The notes: generated from the letters alone by a model not told the origin. Positions 45,601-56,266 are shown, counted from the first letter of the stretch. The stretch: DNA of 64,000 bases from Nilaparvata lugens (GCF_014356525.2 NC_052508.1:54880497-54944496), one strand, 5' to 3'. Translations and numbers: made by a program.

Positions 45601-48600
45601 GCTCCTATATATTACTTTAAACACTGTAATAAAAGATAATTTGTGTTGATATTTCTACATACCATTGACAAAAGTCCCGGGGAATCGTGTTTTAAATTGA
45701 AATTCTCATCAGCAAATGTTCCACCTCCATATATGCTCATCACACCTGTGCCGTCACCCTACAACACGGAATCCAATTAACAATTGATTAATAGAAACAA
45801 CGATCTAAAAAAATGACACTCGACCACAGATGAAACTGTGTTCAAGCAAAAAAGAATGAGAACTATTTTTTTGTATGAACTGTTAATAGTTTGCTTATAT
45901 TATTAATACGCCTAGATGCGTTTTTCATCGCCCAAAGGCGTCACTCAAGCTACGATTGCTTGGCAATCTGAAGCAGCTCAAGTTCACGGTGATCTAGAAC
46001 GACCCTACAGTTTACAGTCGGTCCACACTATCTTTTGACAAAACATCTAACAGTTTCAGTTTCAGTTTCTTCAGGTCTTCACCGCAGTAAATTGATCGGG
46101 GAATTTTCAAATTTTACATTGCTTATCTGTAAAATAGGTACAAAGTAAGGAACCAATAAGAGGTACAAAGGTAAAAGAATGAAAGGCAATAAAAGGTAAG
46201 ATACAAAGTAATAGAAGCCAAGTAGTAAGTTTGTTTTTCGGCTCATGTTTGAAAATTTCTCTGAGTGAATATTCTCTATTTTGAAAATAACTGAGTGTTA
46301 TAAATTATTATTATTCTGGTATATGGAACATCTAAATTCGAAATATGTTTGTAGCCTATAAATATTTTTGGACTGAACATTTTATGGAAATCTAGAAGAC
46401 AACCTCATTTCGGACTTCTAATGATATCTAAATTTGGGAGAGAAATAGTACAAGGTATTATTAGTTTTTTCTCCCGATCTGTGCTCCATTGTAAAAAAGA
46501 ATAGATAAATAAAGAATAAAGTAAGGTTCATAGCTGTAGGCTATTTTGTTTAATTGAGTTAACTGTCAATTGATTTATTTATTTGTTGCACCCCTCTGTA
46601 TATTATAAGAAACAAGAAAATGATACGGAACTACATTAAACTCCAATAAGTATTCAACAAGAGCTTTGACTTTTGTATTTTGATAATTAAAGAATATTGA
46701 TTGATATTTGTTCAGAGCATTTCTTTCAAATTTAATGCTTGACTAGTGAAAACAATAATTTTTCAAGTAACTTACTAAAACAAAACTATTGGCTGGCTGA
46801 CATACTGCTAGAAAATAAAATGAGTAAAATATCAAGCATTCAGATAGAGCACTTACATTTACAAAATCGCCACCCTGAATCATGAAATCTTTGATAACAC
46901 GATGGAATGTGGCCCCTTTGAATCCAAGAGGTACAGCATCTTTTCGAAACTCTCCAGTACAGAATTGTCGGAAATTTTCGCTAGTTTTGGGAACAACATC
47001 GGCAAACAGCTCCATTACCATTCGACCTATTTCCTGTGAAAGATTGAAAATTTGAATTCCATTGATTATTTGAAATGCCATGCTACTGGATTGTAAGCCT
47101 ATAGACAATGTAAGTCTTTACCATATTGGATGAATTGAATTTCAGGAACAACTAACAATGGCATTTTGAGCGAGTTCTGGAAATAATAAGTAAGACTCGG
47201 AGGTCTCACTAATTGAAAAATAAAATTTATCATATATATTGGTAGAGTATAGTTATTATTTCTAGTTTTTTGATAAAGTTCTTCAGTTAATGAGACGGTC
47301 TTGGGAACACCTTGCTCCAGTCAGTGTTTCCAATCAGTGTTTCCTTCAAAATAGAGCTATTGCAGAAATCACTGAAATCTGTAGTCAAGATTAAATGGAA
47401 TAATTTATTGATTTAAATTGATAAAATGAAGTAGATGATGATAACCTCGATTTGATGTTATGCTGATGACACCTCAATGCTAGATATCAGTGGTGACCTG
47501 GGCAGAATGATGTGTGCTTCTGAGAGGGCTGTTGCGGACTGGTTTCCTTCTCAATGGCGAGAAGACCCGAAAAATTGTGTTTAACTTCAGGAATGGAGTA
47601 CTATATGATTTTCCCCCAGTGAAGCTCCTTGGCTTCACTCTGGACCGTAAGCTGTCCTGGGGCGGGCACATTCAGGTAGTCGGCGGCAGGTTGAACAGGG
47701 TGCTCTTCTTGCTCAAGTAGCCTGAGAAGATGTACACCAGAGACCCATCTCCGCATGTGTTATTTTGCCTTCTCTCCAAGTGTGCTGGCATATGATATCA
47801 CCTAGTGGGGTGGTGCCTCTGAGGTGAAAGATATATTGCTGGTGCCGAAAAAGGCTATTCGGATTCTTTGTGAAGCAGAATTTTTGGAACATTGTAGACC
47901 TCTCTTTGAGAGTGAGAAGATTCTAACTGAGTTCAATCTTTTTATTTACAGGTCAGCTATGAAAGCCTTCCACATTGTCCATACTTTGCCTACCAGGGGT
48001 GATGAGCATGAATGAGGCACCAGAAGCAGGCTTAGGCTGGACCTGCCATATTGTAGATTGGGAAGGACAAAGAGCAGCCTCATCTACCAGCCAACCAGAA
48101 TTTTAAACAAGCTGCCAGTTTTATCCAGGAGTCTGCCTGAGACGGTTTTGAAGTGACAAAGGGCTTTCCTTTAGAAGAACCCTTTTTATTCATCCAGGGA
48201 GTTCTATGATTGTGATTCTCAAAAAAGCGAGTAAAAACTTCTGGCCTTATTCTTGCTGCTATGTCTCGTTCCATGCTTTGTGTGTTTGGACTTGCAACTT
48301 TTGTTCTTTACTTTCTTATGGCAGATTTTTATTGTTCTTGACTTGTTCACTTATGTACATATCTATGTAGTATGACCACGCCATGAACAGAAACACATTG
48401 ATATGATAATCAATAATGAATAACGATTGCACAATATTATACCTACAATTTAATTGCAATAAACAATACTATGCCTACATAACTACATTTATGGTAAAGT
48501 AGAAAGATTTTTCAAAGGAACAACTAGACATCAGGCAGACCAGACATACAAGTGTTCACTTACCGTAGCACCAACACTGATGTCAAAAAATACAACTGGA

Positions 48601-48647
48601 TTATTCGGGTTTCTCAGTTGAGATTGTATTTGATTCCATGTCGGCAT
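39405..48647 (-). CDS. PPIH: Peptidyl-prolyl cis-trans isomerase H (four exons)
   Basis: The cyclophilin of the spliceosomal U4/U6 snRNP, which in other animals binds PRPF4/PRPF3 and assists tri-snRNP assembly in the nucleus. Four minus-strand exons (48564-48647, 46857-47033, 45663-45758, 39405-39602) all have GT-AG boundaries in phase 0 and encode 184 residues (human about 177). Diagnostic sequence includes [56 protein letters not shown] and the terminal [10 protein letters not shown]. The catalytic Arg of FHRV and the Gln/Phe positions are kept. The Trp usually found before LDGKHVVFG is Phe here. Introns 1 and 3 have accumulated retroelements. The start is the only ATG before NPVVFF, and the family identification is strong. 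Confidence 0.95.
39735..40345 (-). pseudogene. Jockey/CR1-type RT C-terminal fragment in PPIH intron 3
   Basis: A 119-codon open piece (40309-39950) reads [17 protein letters not shown]...[17 protein letters not shown]...[15 protein letters not shown], typical of the region after the RT thumb in Jockey/CR1-like elements. The catalytic core is missing (5' truncation). Same strand as PPIH. Confidence 0.8.
41338..41349. repeat. Target-site duplication, left (TATGGGGAATAA)
   Basis: The 12-base string recurs at 44961-44972 on the other side of the RTE element, marking its insertion. Confidence 0.85.
41383..41749 (+). pseudogene. ORF1-like segment of the RTE element (frameshifted)
   Basis: The first frame reads [20 protein letters not shown]...[20 protein letters not shown] and ends at 41592. 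The continuation ([20 protein letters not shown]) is in another frame and stops at 41749. The break is a small indel near 41585. The segment is charged and probably helical, as in other RTE ORF1 proteins whose function is uncertain. Confidence 0.7.
41770..44778 (+). pseudogene. RTE ORF2: APE endonuclease plus reverse transcriptase
   Basis: The frame starts at ATG 41770, meets one TAG at 41836-41838 and is then open to 44778 (over 970 codons). The endonuclease starts at ILTYNCRSL and has [24 protein letters not shown] and GSDHRPIK. The RT has [34 protein letters not shown] and [11 protein letters not shown] with both catalytic Asp residues. The tail has [10 protein letters not shown] and [16 protein letters not shown]. 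The endonuclease N-terminus lies upstream of 41995, so the 927-residue ATG/GTG-led call would miss it. Functional state depends on whether the TAG matters. Confidence 0.9.
44961..44972. repeat. Target-site duplication, right (TATGGGGAATAA)
   Basis: Matches 41338-41349 base for base; defines the 3' end of the RTE insertion. Confidence 0.85.
45206..45480. other. GC-rich block of unknown origin
   Basis: Starts CTTAAGCTGTGTACACAAAT and is rich in CGCACCG/GCTCCGCC motifs, sharply different from the AT-rich intron. It is open in two or three frames, but no product resembles a known protein. It may be a GC-rich MITE or captured promoter. A run of 12 C (45487-45498) follows. Confidence 0.4.
45663..45758 (-). 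CDS. PPIH: PPIH exon 3
   Basis: 32 codons from [13 protein letters not shown] to HDSPGLLSM. Acceptor GTTGTAG, donor GTATGT. One residue longer than the human exon in the IYGGGTF loop. Confidence 0.95.
45759..46856 (-). other. PPIH intron 2 (1.1 kb)
   Basis: Donor GTAAGT at 46856-46851, acceptor TTGTAG at 45759-45764. It contains a dispersed repeat block at about 46355-46515 similar to 35315-35490. No gene inside. Confidence 0.85.
46857..47033 (-). CDS. PPIH: PPIH exon 2 (cyclophilin core)
   Basis: 59 codons, [20 protein letters not shown] to [10 protein letters not shown]. Includes the CTGEFRKD insertion characteristic of PPIH and the catalytic FHRV. Acceptor TTTCACAG, donor GTAAGT. Longer ORFs calling a Met upstream run into the intron. 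Confidence 0.95.
47034..48563 (-). other. PPIH intron 1 (1.5 kb)
   Basis: Donor GTAAGT at 48563-48558 and acceptor at 47034. Most of its length is an antisense retroelement fragment (about 47440-48300). Confidence 0.85.
47440..48300 (+). pseudogene. Degraded Jockey/I-type reverse transcriptase fragment
   Basis: Begins in the catalytic motif (YADDTSMLD, near 47459) and continues with [17 protein letters not shown] and then [20 protein letters not shown], the regions after the RT core. Several frameshifts separate the pieces. 5'-truncated and dead, antisense within PPIH intron 1. Confidence 0.8.
48564..48647 (-). CDS. PPIH: PPIH exon 1 (start codon)
   Basis: 28 codons from the ATG at 48645-48647, [10 protein letters not shown] to FFDISVGAT, ending at a GTAAGT donor. 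The N-terminal 15 residues are not conserved in the family; NPVVFFD is. Confidence 0.95.
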
Positions 48648-49059
48648 CTTGAAATTATTGTAAATAATTGCGGAATAGTTTGTTTGAATACATACAATAT
48701 TTGAGGTTAGATCAATGTTTTCCCTTGAAACGTTGAAAGCCTGTCGTGCCGGTTGGATTAATCAGTGTTGCCAAAATAACTTTATTTATATGAAATTAGG
48801 AATAATTTTTCACACATGATTGAGAAATACTATCATAAATTTATTGAATTATGGATGGATATAAAATACCATATTTTAATAATGAAAATCAACAACAGTT
48901 TTGCAAACCTCTTCCGAATGCATTTTTTTGAGCACAATACAACTTCTGATTCTACGTTGTGAAAATTGACCAAAAATGTATGTTTCTAAAATGGGACAGC
49001 CACAATATTAATTTGATCCTATTTGTGTCTCATAATTTCTGTATTAATATAACATTATC
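48648..49059. other. PPIH upstream region
   Basis: Probable 5' UTR and promoter of PPIH. No TATA box at a convincing distance was seen. AT-rich. Confidence 0.35.
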
Positions 49060-49270
49060 CTTGAAATAAGTATTGTGATTGTTATTTCATGTTGAGTCCA
49101 TGGTGGGCATAGAACCCCCAGGGACACAAAAAGAAACAAGTAGGCCAGTCGACCTACTAGTCTTGAAGAAAACAAATAAAAACAAGCAAAAGAAAAGAAA
49201 ATCAATCAAAAATTTGCTCTTACCAAGCCGCTGTCCAACATGAAAAACTCACGAAGTGAGTACAAAGGAT
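49060..49270 (-). repeat. Non-LTR retroelement 3' end
   Basis: On the minus strand GTGTCCCTGGGGGTTCTATG...CACCATGGACTCAAC is a retroelement-type terminus with no coding sequence left. Identification is by resemblance to repeat ends I remember from insects, so moderate. Confidence 0.4.
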
Positions 49271-49373
49271 TATTTTGTTTGAACAGATTATGTTCTTTGA
49301 GGCCGGGCCCTTGGTATTTAAGGCTACATTGTTAAACTGTTCAAATAATTAAACTGTTAATAATTGGAGATTA

Positions 49374-49518
49374 GCCCAGTTGCACAAGCCTGTTAAATTT
49401 TAACCATCATTAAATACTAAGAAAACCAATTAGAGAAGGCTTCCAAAAAGTATTCTCTGATTGGTTCTTGTGAAATTTTACCACGATTCAAATTTAACAG
49501 GCTTTTTTGCAACCGGGA
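49374..49518. mobile_element. PIF/Harbinger-like MITE, older copy
   Basis: GCCCAGTTGCACAAGCCTGT and the complementary end ACAGGCTTTTTTGCAACCGGG with internal CTCTGATTGGTTCTTG pairing. More diverged than the copy at 33373, and no clean target duplication. Confidence 0.75.
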
Positions 49519-49696
49519 CTGAAAGTCCCTCTCTTGGCTCATTCACTTCCTCTTTCTTGATTTGATCAGCGGTAATGATTAATGGTGAACCACACTACTA
49601 TTTCGACAGTTTACAAGGCAGCGTTTCCCTGTACACAATTTTCAAAAGAGGCTTCTAGTCTTTAATTATTAAGTAAATCAGAATGTTTTTTCAAGG

Positions 49697-49785
49697 TAGG
49701 GTGTCCCTTGCGGGGAGGTCCCACCTCTCCTATACAGCCTAGCTAAAGGCGTCAATGGTCCTATGCCATACTTCAGCAGAAGTAT
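49697..49785 (-). repeat. SINE 3' body fragment
   Basis: On the minus strand GCTGAAGTATGGCATAGG...GGGACCTCCCCGCAAGGGA corresponds to the body of the SINE at 9957-10208 (GGCTGAAGTATGGCAG...GGAACTTCCGTTAGGGA). The tRNA-like head is missing. Confidence 0.55.
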
Positions 49786-49821
49786 TTAATTATTCTTGAA
49801 TTATATTATTACTGTATTATA

Positions 49822-50034
49822 ATTATTTCAAATATCCGATGAGAACTATGTGAATAGAACTAAGGACTTCTGCTACCGTACTGCAAATATTGACCGAAGA
49901 GCTAAATATCAGAAGGAAGTTTGAAGAATGAAACTGTCTTTCTGCTATTTAGTTCATCGGTCGATATTTGCAGTACGGTAGCAGAAGTCCTTAGTTCTAT
50001 TCACATAGCTTTCATTGGATATTTGAAATAATTA
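49822..50034. mobile_element. Long foldback palindrome
   Basis: TTATTTCAAATATCCGATGA...GACTTCTGCTACCGTACTG on the left is mirrored by CAGTACGGTAGCAGAAGTC...GGATATTTGAAATAA on the right. Arms of about 100 bases with an asymmetric centre of roughly ten bases. It would form a near-perfect hairpin RNA. Confidence 0.85.
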
Positions 50035-50922
50035 TTAAACAGTAATATTGTTCCAGCAGTTGATTAACTGCAATTTCTGATAGTCTTCCATCCTTGAATA
50101 TCATAATTTGGTATAATTATGTGAATTAAATGAATAACTATAATACATTGAATTTGTACTGGATAACTTTATTATACAAAGAACATAATGGATCTAAAGG
50201 AAAACACACAATATGCCACACTAATAATTTCGTTTTAATAAGATCAAGTCAGGAATGCTCCATAAATAGAAGTTACTCGATAAGTTCAATAATTCAAAAC
50301 CTAAAATAGAGGGGAGCAATATAAAATACTATCATAAATTTGAAATAAGAACAATAATTATCATAATTTTTATTGCAAAATCATTGTAGATATTAGTATA
50401 TCTAAATTCAAAATAAATGTACTCGTATATCAATCGATGATACTGTAACTACAAAATGTGTAAATGTAATATAATGTGAAGTCAGAAAGCATAAAAAGCT
50501 GCAAAGATTGATTAAACAAGAGCCACACAATACAAAATATGAAGTAATTTCAAATGTAGCTTGCATTCAACCTAGAATTTGTTTGTCAGAGGACTATGAC
50601 ATGTAAAGCAATAATACTACTATTATTAATTATCATTGCAATATGTGACAAACGTTCTTGAAGTAATAATAATTAATCCAATATTTCAAGGTTCACTATA
50701 TTATAATTATTAATCTCTACAATACTTTATTTTGTGTCACCTCAATGTTATTCGGATAGTCTTCTGACGCACACTACAAGAGTTACACAAAAACACAAGT
50801 TAGAATCTCCAACATGTGTGAAATTAATATAAACTAGTTTAACTTTTATAATATCACAGTCTAAAATTTGTGATAAATATAAAAAATATAATGGAATCGT
50901 TACATTAGAGAAGAATTGAATC
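50035..50922. other. AT-rich stretch; possible 3' UTR of the RGG/Q-rich gene
   Basis: TTTATT at 50168-50173 reads AATAAA on the minus strand and could end a 1.3-kb 3' UTR of the gene at 51445-54201. No other feature. Confidence 0.3.
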
Positions 50923-51135
50923 TATAGTCCGTGCAAACCTTAGTTTGCAACACGGAGAGCCAATGTTATTTCAATAGAACAATAGGAGCACACGGTTTCC
51001 GTTTTTATGCTGATTAGGCTCTCTTTTCGCTCTCTCTCGCACAATTATTTCACAGATTCTCTGGATTCTGTGAAATCTGGCAGCGCTGTACTCCAAAGGA
51101 CTCATGCTGCAAACTAATGTTTGCACAGACTATGG
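50923..51135. mobile_element. MITE with TIR ATAGTCYGTGCAAAC
   Basis: ATAGTCCGTGCAAACCTTAGTTTGCA at the left is mirrored by TGCAAACTAATGTTTGCACAGACTAT at the right. About 210 bases, non-coding, possibly within a 3' UTR. Confidence 0.8.
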
Positions 51136-51444
51136 TAAGGAAACGTCGAATTTATCCAAAGAAAAATATCAAAGTAAAGTAGTTAGAAGATTAATTAACG
51201 AGAGTTTTCAATGTGCATTTAAGATGGTGAGATCCAATTTTTAAAATACATTAGTTGGGAATAAAAGTCTTCTCTTCATTTTGATAGTGAACTGGATCCA
51301 AATTGAAAATACTGTGATAGTTTCATATCACTTGATTTGGATACTTGTGACAACCGTGCTACTACTTAGAAGTCTATATGTTATGAGTTCACAGCTTCGA
51401 GTGTCCTAGTGGCGCATGCGCGTCTGCAGGCGCCCGCGTGCGTG

Positions 51445-51728
51445 TTAGGTGCGCTGGGGGGGTGGAGGAGGAGGTGGCTGCGAGAAGGCGTTTGGCGGCA
51501 GAGTCTTCATCAGATGTTGTTGCTGTTGTTGATACATGTACTGCTGTTGCTGTTGCATCTGGTAGTTGTGTTGTTGCTGTTGTTGCATCTGATAGTTCTG
51601 CTGATTCATCTGGTAGCCACCGGCCTGCTGTTGTTGGTGCTGGTTGTTGCGAGGCGGCGCCTGGTTGTAGGTCTGGTTGTTGCGAGGCGGCGCCTGGTTG
51701 TAGGTCTGTTGTTGACCTTGTCCGGCAC
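51445..51728 (-). CDS. RGG/Q-rich gene, last exon
   Basis: About 94 codons ending in TAA (51445-51447). The acceptor TTTGAAG precedes GTGCCGG. The 33-bp repeat encoding QTYNQAPPRNN is duplicated almost exactly, and CAG/CAA runs make a polyQ region prone to length change. Confidence 0.7.
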
Positions 51729-54201
51729 CTTCAAACACAAATAATTTTTTAATGAATAATTAATTTATTCATTCTCAGAATGTTACAATTCATTACAATA
51801 AATTCCCTTGTAACTTACTATTTTAATATTTATTCATTTAAAAAAGACAAAACACATACATAATCATATGGAAAAAGTCCCTTTTTGAAGGAGTCTATAC
51901 AAACAATACAGTAATCGAAAAGAAGAATTTAAGATGGATTCCCACTCATACATATCAGGATCAGTTTATAGAAACGACCAGTTTTGACAATCAAGGGACA
52001 TTTTTCGGCTATAAAGAGTACTAATGATTTTCTGTAATTTTATATTCAAGTAGCTCTTTTAAAACACTTGATAAGTAAATGTGTCATGTTTTAAATGAAT
52101 GCTCAATGCCGAATTGCTATCATATCAGAAAAAATGCATTTCATGAACATATTCTTCTATGCAATTGCAAGGTTCTGCATTATTTGCATGATATACTGAG
52201 TATTTTAGAAGTAGAGTCGAACATTTTAGGGTAATGTTCCTGGATGATAGGAGACTACAAATGTCATATTTGAAAGTATGAAAACTCAGCGGTTATCCTT
52301 ATAGCTGCCATTTTGTTTTTTTTTCACTTGTGAATTTTCATCTCAAGAACGAAATGTTGTATTGATCTGAAATTTAGCATGAATATCAAAATATCAATGA
52401 AGACTCAACTTTAAAAATTAAAATAAAAAATTTCCGATGTAGGCTACATATTCAAAATGGCGGCAATTTTAAATGTTTGATGGAAAATTTCACGAAAACC
52501 GTTCACTTAACAGAAAATTTACAATAGACAAAAAAGTTAGCAAATCTTATCAAGATTTCAAGGATACCTTATTTATTAAGATTGGTCAGAGAATAACAGA
52601 GAAATTAATTATTTTTGTACTGCATGCATGATCATGAACAAGATCATCTGAAAAACATTGTAAAATCAGCTGGATGGTCGGTCATATGGAGCCATACCGA
52701 GTTTCAAAGCTGACACATTTACTAATCATTATTTGAATAGGGCTATTTGAATGTTAAATTAAAGAAAATCACTAGTACCCTTAGCCAAAAATTAACCTGG
52801 ATTTCAGAAACTAGTAGTTTTTGATATACAGGGAAATTTTTTATAGAGCACTAGTGATAGGATGATTTCTAGAGATTTGGTGATTTAACGTTTATTAGAG
52901 TACTAGTGATAATTTAAAAATTACAATACAAAAGTTTTACAAAGAACATAATTATATATATATATAGCTAAGGGTATGATCACATTGAATGAGTATATGT
53001 GCAAGTGCAAGCTTGGTTATGCATGACCAAGCGTGAAGGTGAGAAACAAAATGTGGAAAGAGCAATAGGAGCACTCACACTTGCACTTGCTGGTTGCGTT
53101 CAGTGTGAGCAGCTACATGCAAGTCACAACGTGTTTCAATGGCACCTTCCACATTTTGTTTTTCAGCTCATGCATGATCTGACGTGCACTTGCACATATA
53201 CGCAATTAATGTGATCAAACTTTAGCGAAAAATAATAGAAATGATAAAAGATAAGATTGAATAATAATAATAAATAAATTAATTTCCTTCAAAAAATGCA
53301 AACAAGCAATTAAACATAAAAAGTACAAAATATCTAAAATACAATACAATAGGTCTATAAAGAAATATGGAATTTAATTCTATTGGAAATTAATCTACTC
53401 AACTATGGGAAACCCATGTACTAGAGTAGGTGTTAGTAGTAGTAATAGATTGTGGGTGGGGTGCAAACTGAAAATACGTTGGGTAAGTGAGCTCACATAT
53501 TGTTTGAGATTCTGTTTTCTATATGATGTCGTCCAGTTGAAATAATCCAGTTCTTAGCGGCAGTTTTGAATCTTCTTAGGTTTTCTATTAACTTGAATAA
53601 GATAATAATAAAATGATAGAAGATAGATTGTAGCAGTTTGTCATGGTTATGGAAACACAACACAACAGATTTTTTAAGTTACCTTGATAGCGGTTGTAGT
53701 TGTTGGGTGCAGGGGCGGCAGCACTTTGCTGCTGGTACCTGGGAGGCGGTTTGTTGTAGGCGTTGGCCTGCTGAGGCGGCGGCTGACTGTAGGCGGGGGC
53801 GGCAGCCGGAGGGGCGGCATCAGTGGAGCTGGAGAAGCGAGACTGCTTTGCACGAGTCGGTCCATCCTCAGACGACTGGTCGTTGCTCCAACGGCTCGGT
53901 CGTCCGCCTCCGCGACCGCCACCTCCGTTCTGATCGTAGCCACCCCTGGCTGCCGGCCGCTTGTAGCCGCCTCCTTCGCCCGAGTCACCTCCACCACCTC
54001 CGCGGCCACCCCCTCTACCGCCACCCCAGCCGCCTCTCTCTCCTCCCTCACTCCTCCTGCCACCGTCACCGCCTCCACGGCTGCTGCCCCCATCTCTGCC
54101 TCCTCTTCCTCTCCCTTCAAATCGACCGCCCCTGCCTCCGCGGCCTCTAAAGTCGCGGTCCGGGCTGCTTCTCATACGTCCATTTCCAAATCGACTGCGT
54201 C
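51445..54201 (-). CDS. RGG-box, Gln/Pro-rich protein, 3' exons
   Basis: Two terminal exons on the minus strand: 53683-54201 and 51445-51728, joined across a 1.95-kb GT-AG intron in phase 1 (GGT split). The first is Arg/Gly-rich (RSRFGNGRMRSSPDRDFRGR, then long GGRGG stretches), followed by PSRWSND and a Pro/Ala/Tyr-rich part (AYSQPPPQQANAYNKPPPRY). The last exon is Gln/Tyr-rich with two copies of QTYNQAPPRNN, three NYQM/MYQ-QQQQQ blocks and a PPPPPPPQRT end, stop at 51445. RGG boxes bind RNA, and Q/Y-rich tails are typical of hnRNP-type or granule proteins. The N-terminal domain needed to name it lies upstream and was not identified; an hnRNP U-like protein is one possibility. Confidence 0.7.
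52970..53223. mobile_element. MITE inside the RGG/Q-rich gene intron
   Basis: AGGGTATGATCACATTGAAT...ATATGTGCAAGTGCA at the left is mirrored by GTGCACTTGCACATATACGC...AATGTGATCAAACTTT at the right; inner arms CAAAATGTGGAA also pair. About 250 bases. Confidence 0.85.
53683..54201 (-). CDS. RGG/Q-rich gene, penultimate exon
   Basis: 519 bases, phase 1 at both ends, acceptor GAATTTACAG at 54202 and donor GTAACT at 53682. Encodes the RGG box and the Pro/Ala-rich part. Very GC-rich compared with its surroundings, which makes three frames open; the minus-strand RGG frame is the only one flanked by consistent splice sites. Confidence 0.7.
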
Positions 54202-54288
54202 CTGTAAATTCAATTTTCAATTTCAAAAACTCCAAATAGTACAATAACTTTATTTTCCCCCATCTCCTGTCTAAAGTGCTTACTTTAC

Positions 54289-54325
54289 TCCCTGGATCAT
54301 AATACTCAAGTGTCACTTTTTCGCT
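54289..54325 (-). CDS. Possible short upstream exon of the RGG/Q-rich gene
   Basis: A 37-base candidate (SEKVTLEYYDPG) preceded by a pyrimidine-rich tract ending CCCGAG and followed by GTAAAG. It would join the next exon in phase across an 86-base intron. An alternative acceptor lies at about 54352. Weak evidence. Confidence 0.25.
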
Positions 54326-54329
54326 CTCG

Positions 54330-55540
54330 GGAGGAAAAAAGCAGGAAAACTCCCTAGAGATTAAATGTAACTCCATTTAAATAACATGGGAAGCATCTCT
54401 ATTTTAAAAACGTACTTTTGAAGGTTAGAAGGTCTAATCTCAAATGAGGAAGCATAGAGTAGTCATTAAAGCAACTAAATTCAATACCTCAACCAGACAT
54501 TTGATCAATATATGAAATTTATGTTTGTATGCTAAAATTATTACAAACTTCATATCACTATACTGAAAAAATGTATAAATATTTATTTTATATTCCATGT
54601 TATTCAAAATAGCAGCCAACGAATATTCCTCATTAACTAATCAAATTTTAAACGAGAACTTCATCATAGTTGTAGTTGTGGCGGCCATAGTTGTTACAAC
54701 TTTTGCCGACAGATAGCGCATAGCGCTGTCGGCGGAGAACTGTGATTACAAGCCAGCCCAGCTGTTTACTTTTTAGATTATGTTGTAACACATTGTTTAG
54801 TCACGTAAGTTTTTAAAAATCATTTTATTTGCAGTTTTTATAAAAATGTAGGTGGAGCAAAAATGTTGTGTAAATCACGAGTGGAAAATGTTTTTCCCCC
54901 TCAGAAAAATCGTGCTTCAAACTTTTTCCTCAGGGAGAAAAAACAGTACTTTTCACTCTAGATATACAAATAACTATTTCCTGCCCTAACACATTGAAAA
55001 TACCGTGAAATAGAATCACAAGTGATCCAAAACAGATAAGACATTTAGTGGAAGATCAATAGAAAGATGCTCTGTTGCATTTCTATCCAATATCAGTTAT
55101 TTGAGTAATCAGTCGATGACTTATCCTGCACCCACTTCTGGGAAAGTTTCATTATTTGTTTTCGTTGTCAGCATTTTAATTTTAAACAAACTTGGCTCAA
55201 TTTCAATAATTTTTCATAATGAAAAATGATCTAGCACTCAATTCAGGAGTAGGTAGATCGGTATAAAGGCAAACGCACACAGTAATGTAGTATGCAGGCT
55301 GATAAGTAGGAACTGATACGTAACTGATCTTAGTTGCTGATATATTATTCTTATTATATACAATGCCCTACGAAGAGTTTTACACATTCAATTTTATATT
55401 ACGTGCCCATTCATGCACTGAACTTTTTCAAATTTTACACAGTTCACAAAGTAGGTTCTAAAAATATTATGGGAAAATTTCAGTTCCCTAAGATTCGAGG
55501 AAACAAAATGGAGGCATATTGAAAATTTTAACGAATTGGT
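54330..55540. other. Intergenic or intronic, no recognised gene
   Basis: Contains a GC-rich hairpin GCCGACAG...CTGTCGGC at about 54708-54736. Further exons of the RGG/Q-rich gene were not found here and probably lie beyond the window. The rest is AT-rich. Confidence 0.4.
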
Positions 55541-55690
55541 AATAGTATATTTCGCACCTAGGGCCGAAAATGAGACTTTTCCGGCTCGAAATCAGTTTTC
55601 AAGTCCGAGGCCGTAGGCCGAGGACTAGAAAAGATTGAGAGCCGGAAAAACATTTTTGCCCATGGTGAGAACGTTATTTTTCGCCACACA
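55541..55690. repeat. Dispersed repeat (CGCACCTAGGGCCG family), copy 1
   Basis: GTAATAGTATATTTCGCACC...AGGGCCGAAAATGAG...GGCTCGAAATC matches 63945-64000 at the window end. Contains the palindromic CCGAGGCCGTAGGCCGAGG. The two copies bracket the LTR element but lie outside it and are not its target duplication. Confidence 0.75.
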
Positions 55691-56040
55691 GAAAAATTAA
55701 CAATATAAATATGAGAATAATTGTTTTTTAGGCACTTCCGAAAGCAAAACAGGAAGGTCATAGCTCTAGCAAATCTGAGGTAATCTGAATATCAGGAAAT
55801 TGTCCAAGTCTTTTTATTCTGATTTGTCTAAATAACCTAAAATATTATGTTCAATTATGTAAGTGGTTGAGGTTATACTTTTTATTCTTCCAAATGACAA
55901 TAAGATGATTAGATATTATTATAAATGTTTTGATTCTTGAATAATAAACACAAATAATAAAAAGTTTTTTGATCAGCTGTTTTAGCACACTTGAAATTTG
56001 GCCAATCTGAATGTCAACGTCAACAATGCTTGTTGTCATC
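55691..56040. other. 5' flank of the LTR element
   Basis: AT-rich DNA ending ...TTGTCATC. The final ATC is repeated after the 3' LTR. Confidence 0.6.
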
Positions 56041-56266
56041 AGTTAAATATCTATAGTAATAGTATTACAACCCTATTGTTACAGAATATAGCTGTCTATG
56101 CATTGTCTTCTTTATGTCTCAATTAATTATTTTCAGTTAGTTCTACTCAAACTCTTGACGAGAGCACTCGGCTCCCGAAATTCTTTAATTCGGTATTTTC
56201 TGTAGTTGTAGTGTTAATAAAGTTTTAATTTTTAAAAACTCAGTCGTGTCGTCCAATCACTTAACT
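56041..56266 (+). repeat. 5' LTR
   Basis: 226 bases, AGTTAAATATCT...TCACTTAACT. It has an initiator-like TCAGTT at 56133-56138 and AATAAA at 56216-56221, suggesting R begins near 56135 with a TATA-less promoter, as in gypsy LTRs. Confidence 0.95.
56133..56138 (+). promoter_or_regulatory. Initiator-like element of the LTR promoter
   Basis: TCAGTT in a TATA-less LTR. Insect gypsy-group elements start transcription at such initiators. The same motif is in the 3' LTR. Confidence 0.4.

Larger units (their letters stand above)
39603..45662 (-). other. PPIH intron 3 (6.06 kb), transposon-loaded
   Basis: Bounded by donor GTATGT after the exon 3 ATG codon and acceptor TTTCACAG before exon 4. It contains the RT fragment at 39735, an unassigned stretch 40346-41028 (with a repeat block near 40846-40940), the TIR element 41029-45203 split by an RTE retrotransposon, and a GC-rich block 45206-45480. 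Confidence 0.9.

Noticed and set aside
46743..47108. 121-codon cyclophilin ORF as a complete gene
   Set aside because: Only 46857-47033 is exon; both ends run into introns with clear splice sites.
53638..54247. Plus-strand ORFs of 170 and 187 codons
   Set aside because: Antisense shadows of the GC-rich RGG exon; the minus-strand frame has matching splice sites and meaningful composition.
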